Source of the DNA: Tautonia plasticadhaerens
GTDB taxonomy: Bacteria; Planctomycetota; Planctomycetia; Isosphaerales; Isosphaeraceae
Direction of reading: 5' to 3'
DNA length: 64,000 bases
NCBI RefSeq assembly: GCF_007752535.1
Contig: NZ_CP036426.1
Location: forward strand, 7,440,001 to 7,504,000
How positions within the stretch are numbered: position 1 is the first letter of the stretch; the number at the start of each line of letters is the position of its first letter. The notes below the pieces were generated by a model that had not been told where the DNA came from, ran no database searches, and saw nothing but the letters and a program-made list of their open reading frames with translations. The position numbers and the translations under genes are program-made. Shown here piece by piece: positions 1 to 10,760 of this stretch.

Positions 1-2691
1 ACCGCCGCCGTCCTCGATGCCGTCCGCAATCGCCCCCCCGCCCGCCCCTCGGCCCTCAACCCGGACGTCCCCAGGGACCTGGAGACCATCTGCCTGAAGT
101 GCCTGGAGAAGGACCCCGCCCGGCGGTACGGCTCGGCCCTGGCCCTCGCCGACGACCTGCTCGCCTGGCTCGACGGCCGGCCGATCGCCGCCCGACGGGC
201 CGGGCCGGTCGAGCGCGCCCGGCTCTGGTGCCGGAGGAGGCCGGCGGTCGCCGCCCTGGCCGCGGCGGTCGTGCTCGCGGTAGTCGTCGGGGTGGCCTCG
301 ACGATCGTCCTCCAGGCCCGGGCCAACGCCCGCCTGGAGGCCCAGTACCAGGCCACCCTCAAGGCCGAGGCCCTGGCCGACGACCGCCTCGACCGCGCCA
401 TGCAGGCCATCGAGGACTACTACACCGGCGTCTCCGCCGACGCGATCCTCGGCCAGCAGGTCCCCGAGGCCGTCCGGGAACGCCTCCTCTCCCGCCCGAT
501 CCGGTTCTACGAGGAGCTGACCCGGGAGCTGGACGCGAAGGCCGACCCCAGCCCCCGGGAGCGCCTGCTCCTGGCCGAGGGCCGCTCCGGCCTCGGACAG
601 ATCCTCCTGATCCTCGGCCGGCCGACCGAGGCGGCGGGCCAGTGCCGGGCGGCGATCGCCGTGCTCGATCGCCTGGCGGCCGACCGGCCCGACGACCCCG
701 AGGCCCGGGCCGCCCTCGCCTCGTCGGAAATCGACCTGGGAAAGATCCTCCACGCCTCCGGCGAGATCCGACTGGCCATCGACGCCTTCGGCCGGGCCGC
801 CTCCCGCCTCGAGGCCCTCCACGCCGAAGCCCCAGGGGAGGGCTCCTACCGCGACCTGCTCGCCGACGCCTGCAAGAACCTCGGCCAGATGCACCTGCTC
901 TCCGGCGACTCCCGCTCCGCCCGGACGATCGTCGGCCGGGCCGTCTCGCTCCGGGAGGCCCAAGCAGCCGAGCACCCCGACGACCCCGAGGCCCGCGCCG
1001 GCCTGGCCGACAGCCGCCTCGCCCTCGGGACCGCCCTCTACCTGGGCGGCCAGCTCGACGCGGCGAAGGCCCCCTACAGCCGGGCGATCGAGGGCTACGA
1101 GGCCCTCGCCGCCGAGTCCCCCGACGTGACCTCCTACCGGTCCGGCCTGGCCCTGGCCTGCAACAACCTCAGCGGCGCCCTCGCCCAGCTCGGCGAGTAC
1201 GAGCCGGCCCGGGCCCTGCTGGAGCGGGCCATCGCCCTCCGGGAGGCCCTGGTGGCCGAGCGCCCCGGCGTCCCCAAGTATCGCGACGACCTGGCGATGA
1301 GCCTCTACAACCTCGGCAGCGACGACTGGGGGGACGGGCGGCTCGAACCCGCCCGAGAGGCGTTCCAGCGATCGATCGACCATTACCTCGCGCTGACGGC
1401 CGAGCACCCCGACGTGCCCGAGTACCGCGCCGGCCTGGGGGACAGCTACACCGGGCTCGGCCGGGCCCTGTCCGGCCTCGGCGAGTCCGGCCCCGCCCGG
1501 GACTCCTACGAGCGGGCCGTCTCCTGCTTCGAGGCCGTCTCGGCGGCCCGGCCCGACGAGGGGGACTTCCTCCTCCGACTGGCCGGGGGCTACGCCGACC
1601 TCGCCTCGGCCTGCCAGGAGGCAGGCGAGCTCGACCGCGCCGAGGAGCTCCTCGACCGGGCCGTCCCCCTCCTGGAAGCCCTCTTCGAGGCCCACCCCGA
1701 GGTGATCGAGTACCGGGCCGGCCTGGCCGACGCCTGCCTGAACCTCGGCAACCTGCTCAACGGGCTCGGCCCGGAGGGCTCGGCCCGGGCCGTCGGGGCG
1801 TATGAGCGGGCGATCGCCCACTCCAAGGCCCTGACCGCCGCCCGGCCCGGCCTGGCGGTCGACCGCCTGGCGACCGCCTGGGGATATGGCGGCCTCGGCC
1901 TGGCGCTCCGAAGATCCGGCGACCCGACCCGCGCCCGGGACGCCTACATCGAGGCGATCTCCCGCCTCGACGCCCTCGCCGACGACCACCTCGACGTCCC
2001 CCTCTACCGGACCGAGGCGGCCAAGACGCGCAAGAACCTCGGCATCCTGCTCGGCTCCCAGGGCGACGACGCCGGCTCCCTCGACCAGTTCCGAGCCGCC
2101 CTCGCCCTCGCCGAGCCCGGCAGCCCCCTCGCCGCCGACCTCGCCGACCTGCTCGCCGTCGCCGAGGCCGCCGTCGCCATCGGCGACCGGATGGGGCCCC
2201 TCCTCCGAGGCGACGCCCTCCCCCGGGATGCCGACGAGGCCCGAGCCGTCGCCAACCTCGCGTATGACCGCGGCCTGTATGCCGCCTCGGCCCGGCTCTG
2301 GGCCGACGCCCTGGCGGCCGACCCCTCGCTGGTCGACGATCCGCACGTCCCCCACCGCTACTTCGCCGCCTGCTCCGCCGCCCTCGCCGGCACCGGCCAA
2401 GGCGAGGACGACCCTCCCCCCGACGACGCCTCGAAGGCCCTCCTCCGCTCCCAGGCCCTCTCCTGGATCCGAGCCGAACTGGACCGCCACGCCCCGCTAC
2501 TCGACGACCCCGAGGCCCGATCGGCCGTCTCCTCGACCCTCTCCTCCTGGCGATCCGACCCCGACTTCTCCGGCCTCCGCGACCCCTCGGCGATCGACGC
2601 CCTCCCCGAGGGCGAGCGCGGCTCGTGGCGCACCTTCTGGCTCGACCTCGACCGCCTCGCCGAGCGTGCCCTCTCCGGCCCGACCCCCTGA
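1..2691 (+). CDS. Ser/Thr protein kinase with C-terminal TPR array (5' end outside window)
   Basis: The reading frame is open from the first base, so the start and most of the kinase domain lie upstream of the window. The first ~55 residues carry the usual end of a planctomycete Hanks-type kinase (PRDLETICLKCLEKDPARRY, then a segment like ALADDL). A single membrane helix follows (about nt 240-320, Ala/Val-rich), then roughly 750 residues of Ala/Leu-rich helical repeats. These recur with a period near 56 residues and share a core like Y-x-x-x-L-A-x-x-x-x-N-L-G, typical of TPR units. The expected layout is a cytoplasmic kinase, one transmembrane helix, and an extracytoplasmic TPR scaffold. The substrate cannot be told from sequence. 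The kinase-TPR assignment is secure; the biological role is not known. Confidence 0.9.
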   Translation, partial: TAAVLDAVRNRPPARPSALNPDVPRDLETICLKCLEKDPARRYGSALALADDLLAWLDGRPIAARRAGPVERARLWCRRRPAVAALAAAVVLAVVVGVASTIVLQARANARLEAQYQATLKAEALADDRLDRAMQAIEDYYTGVSADAILGQQVPEAVRERLLSRPIRFYEELTRELDAKADPSPRERLLLAEGRSGLGQILLILGRPTEAAGQCRAAIAVLDRLAADRPDDPEARAALASSEIDLGKILHASGEIRLAIDAFGRAASRLEALHAEAPGEGSYRDLLADACKNLGQMHLLSGDSRSARTIVGRAVSLREAQAAEHPDDPEARAGLADSRLALGTALYLGGQLDAAKAPYSRAIEGYEALAAESPDVTSYRSGLALACNNLSGALAQLGEYEPARALLERAIALREALVAERPGVPKYRDDLAMSLYNLGSDDWGDGRLEPAREAFQRSIDHYLALTAEHPDVPEYRAGLGDSYTGLGRALSGLGESGPARDSYERAVSCFEAVSAARPDEGDFLLRLAGGYADLASACQEAGELDRAEELLDRAVPLLEALFEAHPEVIEYRAGLADACLNLGNLLNGLGPEGSARAVGAYERAIAHSKALTAARPGLAVDRLATAWGYGGLGLALRRSGDPTRARDAYIEAISRLDALADDHLDVPLYRTEAAKTRKNLGILLGSQGDDAGSLDQFRAALALAEPGSPLAADLADLLAVAEAAVAIGDRMGPLLRGDALPRDADEARAVANLAYDRGLYAASARLWADALAADPSLVDDPHVPHRYFAACSAALAGTGQGEDDPPPDDASKALLRSQALSWIRAELDRHAPLLDDPEARSAVSSTLSSWRSDPDFSGLRDPSAIDALPEGERGSWRTFWLDLDRLAERALSGPTP

Positions 2692-3118
2692 TCCCGGGCC
2701 GCGTCGAATCGCATCACTCGAACCCTCGGCGGGCTCGTAGGCGGCGGCCACGCCCGCCGATCCGCGATCGTGACGAATCGACGCAATCCGGCATGACCCG
2801 ATCCCAAGGCCCCCTCGGCCTCGATCTCCCCGAGCCGGGCCCCGGCCGCGTCCCCCTGCCCTCCTGCGCGATCTCCGCCCCGAAACGTGACTGCCGGGCC
2901 GATTCTCCACGATGATAACGGAAGGGGATCGTCCCCCGCACTCTCCGGCCGCTCTCCCCGGCCGGTCCCAGGGCTCGGCGACTCGGCAACCCGATGAGAA
3001 TGGGCGTTCGACCGACGGACGATAGGGGCATGCCGCTCCGCTTTCCTGATGAGGGATCAGCCTTGCCCCCGTCCCCCGTCCCCCATCCCCAAGGGCCCCC
3101 CGACCCGGCAGGTCGCCC

Positions 3119-3191
3119 GGCGCGAAACGAACCCGATGGCCTGGTGCGCCCGAGCGGAACGAACCCAGCCCGCTTGCCGCAACACCATTCC
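3119..3191 (+). repeat. intergenic direct repeat, copy 1
   Basis: This ~73-bp unit begins GGCGCGAAACGAACCC and contains a second GGAACGAACCCA block, a CCGCAAC block and a CATTCC block. The same order of blocks recurs at 3357-3429. Inside each copy the short word AACGAANCC appears twice about 34 bp apart. The copies are diverged but collinear. Confidence 0.6.
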
Positions 3192-3356
3192 CTGAAAGGA
3201 ATGTCGCCCGATTTTGCCCCCGCCACCGAGGCGCACCGCCCGCGTCCCGGCAGGCCGACCGCCCGACGCCGCCCGGCCGGCCTCCCACGCATCCCCCACC
3301 GGGACGGGTACGGACATGGGCCGCTCAGGAATCCCTCGACGCCTCCCCTCGCTGCC

Positions 3357-3429
3357 GGCGCAAAACGAAGCCAATCCCCGGGGAGTGCCTCGCCGAACGA
3401 ACCCAACCCGGTTTCCGCAACCCGTTCCG
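3357..3429 (+). repeat. intergenic direct repeat, copy 2
   Basis: Second copy of the unit at 3119-3191, starting GGCGCAAAACGAAGCC and continuing through CGAACGAACCCA, CCGCAAC and GTTCC blocks. The start-to-start distance is 238 bp. Role unknown; it may be a dispersed intergenic repeat of this genome. Confidence 0.6.
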
Positions 3430-3488
3430 GGAGAACACCAATCGACCAATTCCGCCCGGCGCGCCGCGGCGCACCGGAGCCGATCCGG

Positions 3489-5516
3489 TCAGCGTCCCGA
3501 GGGCATGGCGTCGTCCAGCCCCGCCCGCTCGGGGCGGGAGAAGTAGCGTCGGATCAGGGCCTCGGGCGGCCTGGGGCCGACGAGGCTGCCGAGGATCCCC
3601 AGTCCGAAGGAGGCGACCAGCCCCCAGAGCAGCGGGTGCAGGCCGAAGAGGTTGATCTCCTCGGTCCGCCAGGACACCCCGATCGCCGCCAGGGGCCGGC
3701 CGAGCATCACCGGGGCGAACAGGACGACGGTGGCCAGGAAGCCGCCGAGCATCGCCAACCAGGCGCCGAGCCGGGTCATCCGCTTCCAGTAGATCCCCAG
3801 GGCGATCGGCGCCAGGAAGGTCGCGGCGAAGCCGGCCCCGGTCATCACGATGAAGTCCTGCAGGAACCTCGGCGGGTTCAGGGCCATCAGGGTCACCAGC
3901 ACGCCGCTGACGGCGGTGGTGGTGTAGCTGATGACCTTCACCGACTTCTCGGACAGGTCGGGGTTGATGCTCCGCTGGACGATGTCCCGCACCACGGCCG
4001 AGCTGATGAGCAGCAAGAAGGAGTCGACGGTGGACATCACCGCCGCGAAGGGGGCGGCGATCAGGATCCCGGCCAGCCACCAGGGGGCGACCCGACTGGC
4101 GAGTTGGGGCATGATCTGGTCGGACCCGGCGGTCAGCTCGGCGGGGTGGATCACCTGCTGGGCGGCCGTGAACAGGAAGATGATCGGCAGGTAGATGCAG
4201 CCGAAGTAGATGGTGACGGTGAACAGGGCGTACCGGAGCGTCTTGCTGTCCTTGAAGGCCATCAGGCGGACCATCGTCCCGGGCTGTCCCGCCCCCGAGA
4301 TCGCCCACATGAAGAAGAAGGAGATGGCCATGCCGATGGGGTGGAACGGGTCCCCCGCCCCCCTGCCCCGTTGCTTCAGGCCGGGCCCGAAGACCAGGTC
4401 GCTGCCGGGCCTCAGGTGGTTGGGATCCTCGGTCAAGGGTGCGGTGCCCGCGCCGGCCAGGCCGGGGTAGCTCTCCAGGATCGGGACCTCGGCGACGACC
4501 CATCGCGAGGCTTCGGGAGAGGCCCCGACCGCCTCGACGACCTGCCGGGCGGTCGCCCCCGGCTCGTCCCCCCGGCCTCGGGGCAGCGTGACCGACACCC
4601 GGACCCGGCCCTGGTCGTCCTCGGCCACGTCGACCGCCGGGGCGTCGATCTCGGGCCCCTCGGCCGGGGCGAGCCGGTGCTCGACCATCACGTCGGCCGG
4701 GGTCAGGCCCCGGTACTCGATGGCGTTGTCCCGGGCCGCGAGGCCGACGACCAGCCGGGGGGGCCGCTCGGCGATCTCCCGGGTCGCCGTCCCCAGCCCG
4801 CCGACCGCCGCCATGGTGAACGGGATCAGCAGCAGCACGCCGACCCCCATGACGATCCCCTGCATCACGTCGGTCCAGACCACCGCCCGGAAGCCGCCGT
4901 AGGCCGTGTAGACCACCACCGTGAACGAGAACAGGAGCAGGCCGATGACGTACCCCGTGTCGGTCCCCGAGATCGCCAGCAGCGGGGAGAGCATCCCCGT
5001 GCCCTCGACCCAGGGGACGATCGAGTCCCGGTACCCGGGCGTGCCTTCGAGCAGCACGTTCAGGATGATCCCGCCGGCCTTGAACTGGGCGATCAGGTTC
5101 GTGAGCGTGAAGAAGACGATCACCCCCGAGGCCAGCAGCCCCAGGCCCGGCGAGGCGAACCGCTCCCGGATCACGTCGGGGATGGTGATGGCCCCTGCCC
5201 GCCGGGCGACCTGGTTGAGCCGCTTGCCCAGCAGGCCCATCGTCACCGGGGGCACGATCATGTAGCTGGCGATCCAGAGGGCCACGACCCATCCATAGGT
5301 GTAGACCAGGGACGGATACCCCGTGAAGCTCCCCCCGCTGGCGCTGGTGGCCGCGAAGGTGAAGGCCAGGGCCCAGACCCCCAGCCCCCGGCTGCCCAGG
5401 AAGTACTCCGCCAGGAACGACTTCGACTGCAACAGCCGGTTGGAGAGGATCGCCAGTCCGAAGACGCCGACCATGTAGCCGAGGAAGACCAGCCCGGTCG
5501 CGATCTCGTGGTTCAT
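3489..5516 (-). CDS. sodium:solute symporter family protein (SSS/SSF, PanF-like context)
   Basis: A 675-residue polytopic membrane protein predicted to import a small organic solute with Na+. The N-terminal half has SSS-family features: a first helix MNHEIATGLVFLGYMVGVF, the segment AFTFAATSASGGSFTGYPSL in the sodium-site region, and regularly spaced hydrophobic helices to the C-terminus. The family is usually 450-600 residues; this protein is longer because of a hydrophilic segment of about 110 residues (near residues 265-380) before the helix starting GMAISFFFMWAISG. The gene starts 7 nt after the stop of a DUF997 gene, the same order as yhdT-panF in enterobacteria, which makes pantothenate a reasonable but unproven substrate. 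No strong Shine-Dalgarno was seen, which fits translational coupling to the upstream gene. Confidence 0.85.
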   Translation of the reverse strand: MNHEIATGLVFLGYMVGVFGLAILSNRLLQSKSFLAEYFLGSRGLGVWALAFTFAATSASGGSFTGYPSLVYTYGWVVALWIASYMIVPPVTMGLLGKRLNQVARRAGAITIPDVIRERFASPGLGLLASGVIVFFTLTNLIAQFKAGGIILNVLLEGTPGYRDSIVPWVEGTGMLSPLLAISGTDTGYVIGLLLFSFTVVVYTAYGGFRAVVWTDVMQGIVMGVGVLLLIPFTMAAVGGLGTATREIAERPPRLVVGLAARDNAIEYRGLTPADVMVEHRLAPAEGPEIDAPAVDVAEDDQGRVRVSVTLPRGRGDEPGATARQVVEAVGASPEASRWVVAEVPILESYPGLAGAGTAPLTEDPNHLRPGSDLVFGPGLKQRGRGAGDPFHPIGMAISFFFMWAISGAGQPGTMVRLMAFKDSKTLRYALFTVTIYFGCIYLPIIFLFTAAQQVIHPAELTAGSDQIMPQLASRVAPWWLAGILIAAPFAAVMSTVDSFLLLISSAVVRDIVQRSINPDLSEKSVKVISYTTTAVSGVLVTLMALNPPRFLQDFIVMTGAGFAATFLAPIALGIYWKRMTRLGAWLAMLGGFLATVVLFAPVMLGRPLAAIGVSWRTEEINLFGLHPLLWGLVASFGLGILGSLVGPRPPEALIRRYFSRPERAGLDDAMPSGR

Positions 5517-5523
5517 CGTCTCG

Positions 5524-5898
5524 TCAGGCTCCCCGGGCCGGGTCGACCATGTGCTCGTCCTCGCCGCGGTCCATCGGCTCGGGGTCGTCCTTCATGTACG
5601 CGAAGCAGAGCCAGGCGCTGAAGCCGACGCAGGCGACCCAGGGCACGACGATCCCCCACAGGGCCCAGTCCGGGATCCCCAGGCCGAAGGGGGTGCCCAG
5701 CGAGTCGGGCGTCCGGTCGAACCGCCCCAGGTCCGGCACCAGCGCCGAGACCTCCCCGGCCACCCGGTCGTGGCGGGTATAGCCGTTCACATAGCAATAC
5801 GAGACCGTCCAGATCATGCAGGCGAGCCAGGCCAGCAGGATGACCAGGGCCTCCCGGCGGGAGTCGAGGTAGACGGGGTCGTCGTCGGGGTCGGCCAT
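5524..5898 (-). CDS. DUF997 (YhdT-like) small membrane protein
   Basis: A 124-residue protein with two membrane helices (ALVILLAWLACMIWTVSYCY and WALWGIVVPWVACVGFSAWL), a Y-V-N-G-Y motif after the first helix and an acidic C-terminus. Length, helix number and position just upstream of an SSS transporter fit DUF997, whose member YhdT precedes PanF. The start chosen is the ATG beginning MADPDDD; an upstream extension in the same frame is proline/arginine-rich and unlike the family. The 7-nt spacing to the symporter gene indicates an operon. It may assist the transporter; the molecular function is unknown. Confidence 0.7.
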   Translation of the reverse strand: MADPDDDPVYLDSRREALVILLAWLACMIWTVSYCYVNGYTRHDRVAGEVSALVPDLGRFDRTPDSLGTPFGLGIPDWALWGIVVPWVACVGFSAWLCFAYMKDDPEPMDRGEDEHMVDPARGA

Positions 5899-6148
5899 CG
5901 TGGGCGCCGCTCGTTCGGGGGTCGGGTCGGGGGGTGGGGCTCGGTGCCGGCCGGGGGAGCGGCCGGCGATGGTCACCCCTTTTCGCACAGGCCGGGGCCC
6001 GACGCAATGCCCCGCCGCGGGCCGCCCCGGCGGCGATCGGCCCGGCTCGATTCGCCGATCGGGCGATCGTGGCCTATGGTCGGGATGGTCGGCCCGGAGA
6101 CGCCGACCCGGGCCGGCCCGGCCCCACCCTCAACGCCGGCGGGGACCC

Positions 6149-9400
<3,252 letters not shown>

Positions 9401-9410
9401 GAAGGCCCGC

Positions 9411-10679
9411 ATGTCCGTCGATCCCGCGACCGCGACCGCGACCGCGACCGCGACCGCGACCGAGGCGACCGTCGCACCCCGGCCGATGCCCTTGGCGGCC
9501 GAGGCCCCGGCCCGGGGGGCCGGCCCGAGGCCCCGGGCGACCGGGGACCTGGCCGGGGCCCGGATCCTCGTCGTCGACGACGAGCCGATCGTCTCCCGGA
9601 TCGTCTGCCGCCACCTCCGGGAGGCCGGCCACCTCGGGCCCAGGCCGCTGGACGACCCCGGCCGGGCCCTCGACGTGATCCTCGGCGGCGAGGCCGACCT
9701 CGTCCTGCTGGACCTGATCATGCCCGGGGTCGGCGGCCTGGACATCCTCTCGGAGATGCAGGCCTCGGGTCGGGGGGAGGGGCTGCCCCCGGTGGTCGTC
9801 CTCAGCGGCGCCGTCGAGCAGCCCACCCGGCTCCGGGCCCTGGAGCTGGGGGCGGCCGACTTCCTCGCCAAGCCGGTCGACCCCAGCGAGCTGACCGTCC
9901 GGGTCCGCAACGTCCTGCTCGCCAAGGCGCACCGGGACTCGCTGCTGGAGCAGACCGCCAGCCTCGAGGCCGCCGTCCGGGAGCGGACCGAGGAGCTGGA
10001 GGCCTCCAGCCGGGACGTGATCCGCTGCCTCGCCCGGGCCGCCGAGTTCCGGGACGACGAGACCGGGAGGCACGTCCTCCGGGTCGGCCGATACACCGGG
10101 ATCATCGCCTCCCACCTCGGCCTCCCCCCGGAGGTCTCGACCCTGCTGGAGGACGCCTCCCAGCTGCACGACGTGGGCAAGATCGGCATCCCGGACGCGA
10201 TCCTCCGCAAGCCCGGCGCCCTCACCGCCGACGAGTTCGAGCTGATGCGCCGGCACGTCCAGTTCGGCCACGGGATCCTCCAGAGCGCGGCCCCCGACCG
10301 CCCGGACCCCGAGGATCTGATGAGCGTCCGCCGGCACACCGAGATCGGCGCCCAAATCCTGGACCGGGGCCACTCCACCCTGCTGAGGCTGGCCTCCCGG
10401 ATCGCCCTGTCGCACCACGAGCGCTGGGACGGCAGCGGCTACCCCCTGGGCCTCCGCGGCGAGGACATCCCGATGGAGGGCCGCATCACCGCCGTGGCCG
10501 ACGTCTTCGACGCCCTGAGCACCCGCCGCCCCTACAAGTCCGCCCTGCCGATCGACCGATGCTTCGAGATCCTCTCGGCGGGCCGGGGGTCGCACTTCGA
10601 CCCCCTCGTCCTGGACGCCTTCTTCCTCGCCCGGGAGGACATCCTCTCGGTCTACCGGGACCTGTCCGACGCCCCATGA
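9411..10679 (+). CDS. response regulator with HD-GYP phosphodiesterase domain
   Basis: A 422-residue protein, probably the output partner of the kinase 10 nt upstream. An Ala/Thr dipeptide-repeat leader (residues ~6-16) is followed by a receiver domain (~48-168; acidic pair D54-D55, phospho-acceptor D99, K152 in FLAKP) and a helical linker. The HD-GYP domain comes next: H251-D252 in LHDVGKIGIP, HHERWDGSGYP with G341-Y342-P343, and a typical AVADVFDALSTRRPYK end. HD-GYP domains hydrolyse cyclic di-GMP, so phosphorylation probably tunes that messenger. Between the HD and GYP motifs an extra stretch repeats the pattern R-R-H-x-x-x-G-x-x-I-L. GAAGG lies 6 nt before the start codon. Confidence 0.93.
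   Translation: MSVDPATATATATATATEATVAPRPMPLAAEAPARGAGPRPRATGDLAGARILVVDDEPIVSRIVCRHLREAGHLGPRPLDDPGRALDVILGGEADLVLLDLIMPGVGGLDILSEMQASGRGEGLPPVVVLSGAVEQPTRLRALELGAADFLAKPVDPSELTVRVRNVLLAKAHRDSLLEQTASLEAAVRERTEELEASSRDVIRCLARAAEFRDDETGRHVLRVGRYTGIIASHLGLPPEVSTLLEDASQLHDVGKIGIPDAILRKPGALTADEFELMRRHVQFGHGILQSAAPDRPDPEDLMSVRRHTEIGAQILDRGHSTLLRLASRIALSHHERWDGSGYPLGLRGEDIPMEGRITAVADVFDALSTRRPYKSALPIDRCFEILSAGRGSHFDPLVLDAFFLAREDILSVYRDLSDAP
9426..9461 (+). repeat. hexanucleotide tandem repeat, (GCGACC)6, in coding sequence
   Basis: Six perfect copies of GCGACC, followed by one imperfect unit, lie just after the start codon of the HD-GYP regulator. They encode alternating Ala and Thr. Because the unit is six bases, copy-number changes keep the reading frame and would only lengthen or shorten the N-terminal leader. 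Confidence 0.9.
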
Positions 10680-10713
10680 CCCGCCCCGGCCAAGCCCCCG
10701 GTCGGCGGCGGCC

Positions 10714-10760
10714 CCGGGAGGGGGATCGCCCGCGACTTGCCGCCCTCATCCCCCTCCCGG
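10714..10760. terminator. bidirectional hairpin between convergent genes
   Basis: CCGGGAGGGGGAT at 10714-10726 pairs exactly with ATCCCCCTCCCGG at 10748-10760, leaving a 21-nt loop. The right arm covers the last codons and stop of the minus-strand S9 peptidase gene. No U-tract is present, as is common in GC-rich genomes. It sits between two converging genes and would serve both. Confidence 0.55.

Larger units (their letters stand above)
2692..3488. other. non-coding intergenic region, ~0.8 kb
   Basis: This gap lies between the convergent ends of the kinase-TPR gene and the symporter gene. Open frames crossing it have arginine/proline-rich compositions with no recognisable domain and look like GC-rich noise. 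The main structure is a two-copy direct repeat, listed separately. No clear promoter, tRNA or terminator was seen. Confidence 0.6.

Noticed and set aside
2994-5621. Long plus-strand open frame (about 875 codons) opposite the symporter gene
   Set aside because: Its translation is dominated by His/Gly/Asp/Arg/Pro with no hydrophobic cores or domains. It is the mirror of GC-biased codon use in the real minus-strand gene.
9426-9461. CRISPR-like or minisatellite array
   Set aside because: It is an uninterrupted hexamer array with no spacers, inside a coding frame.
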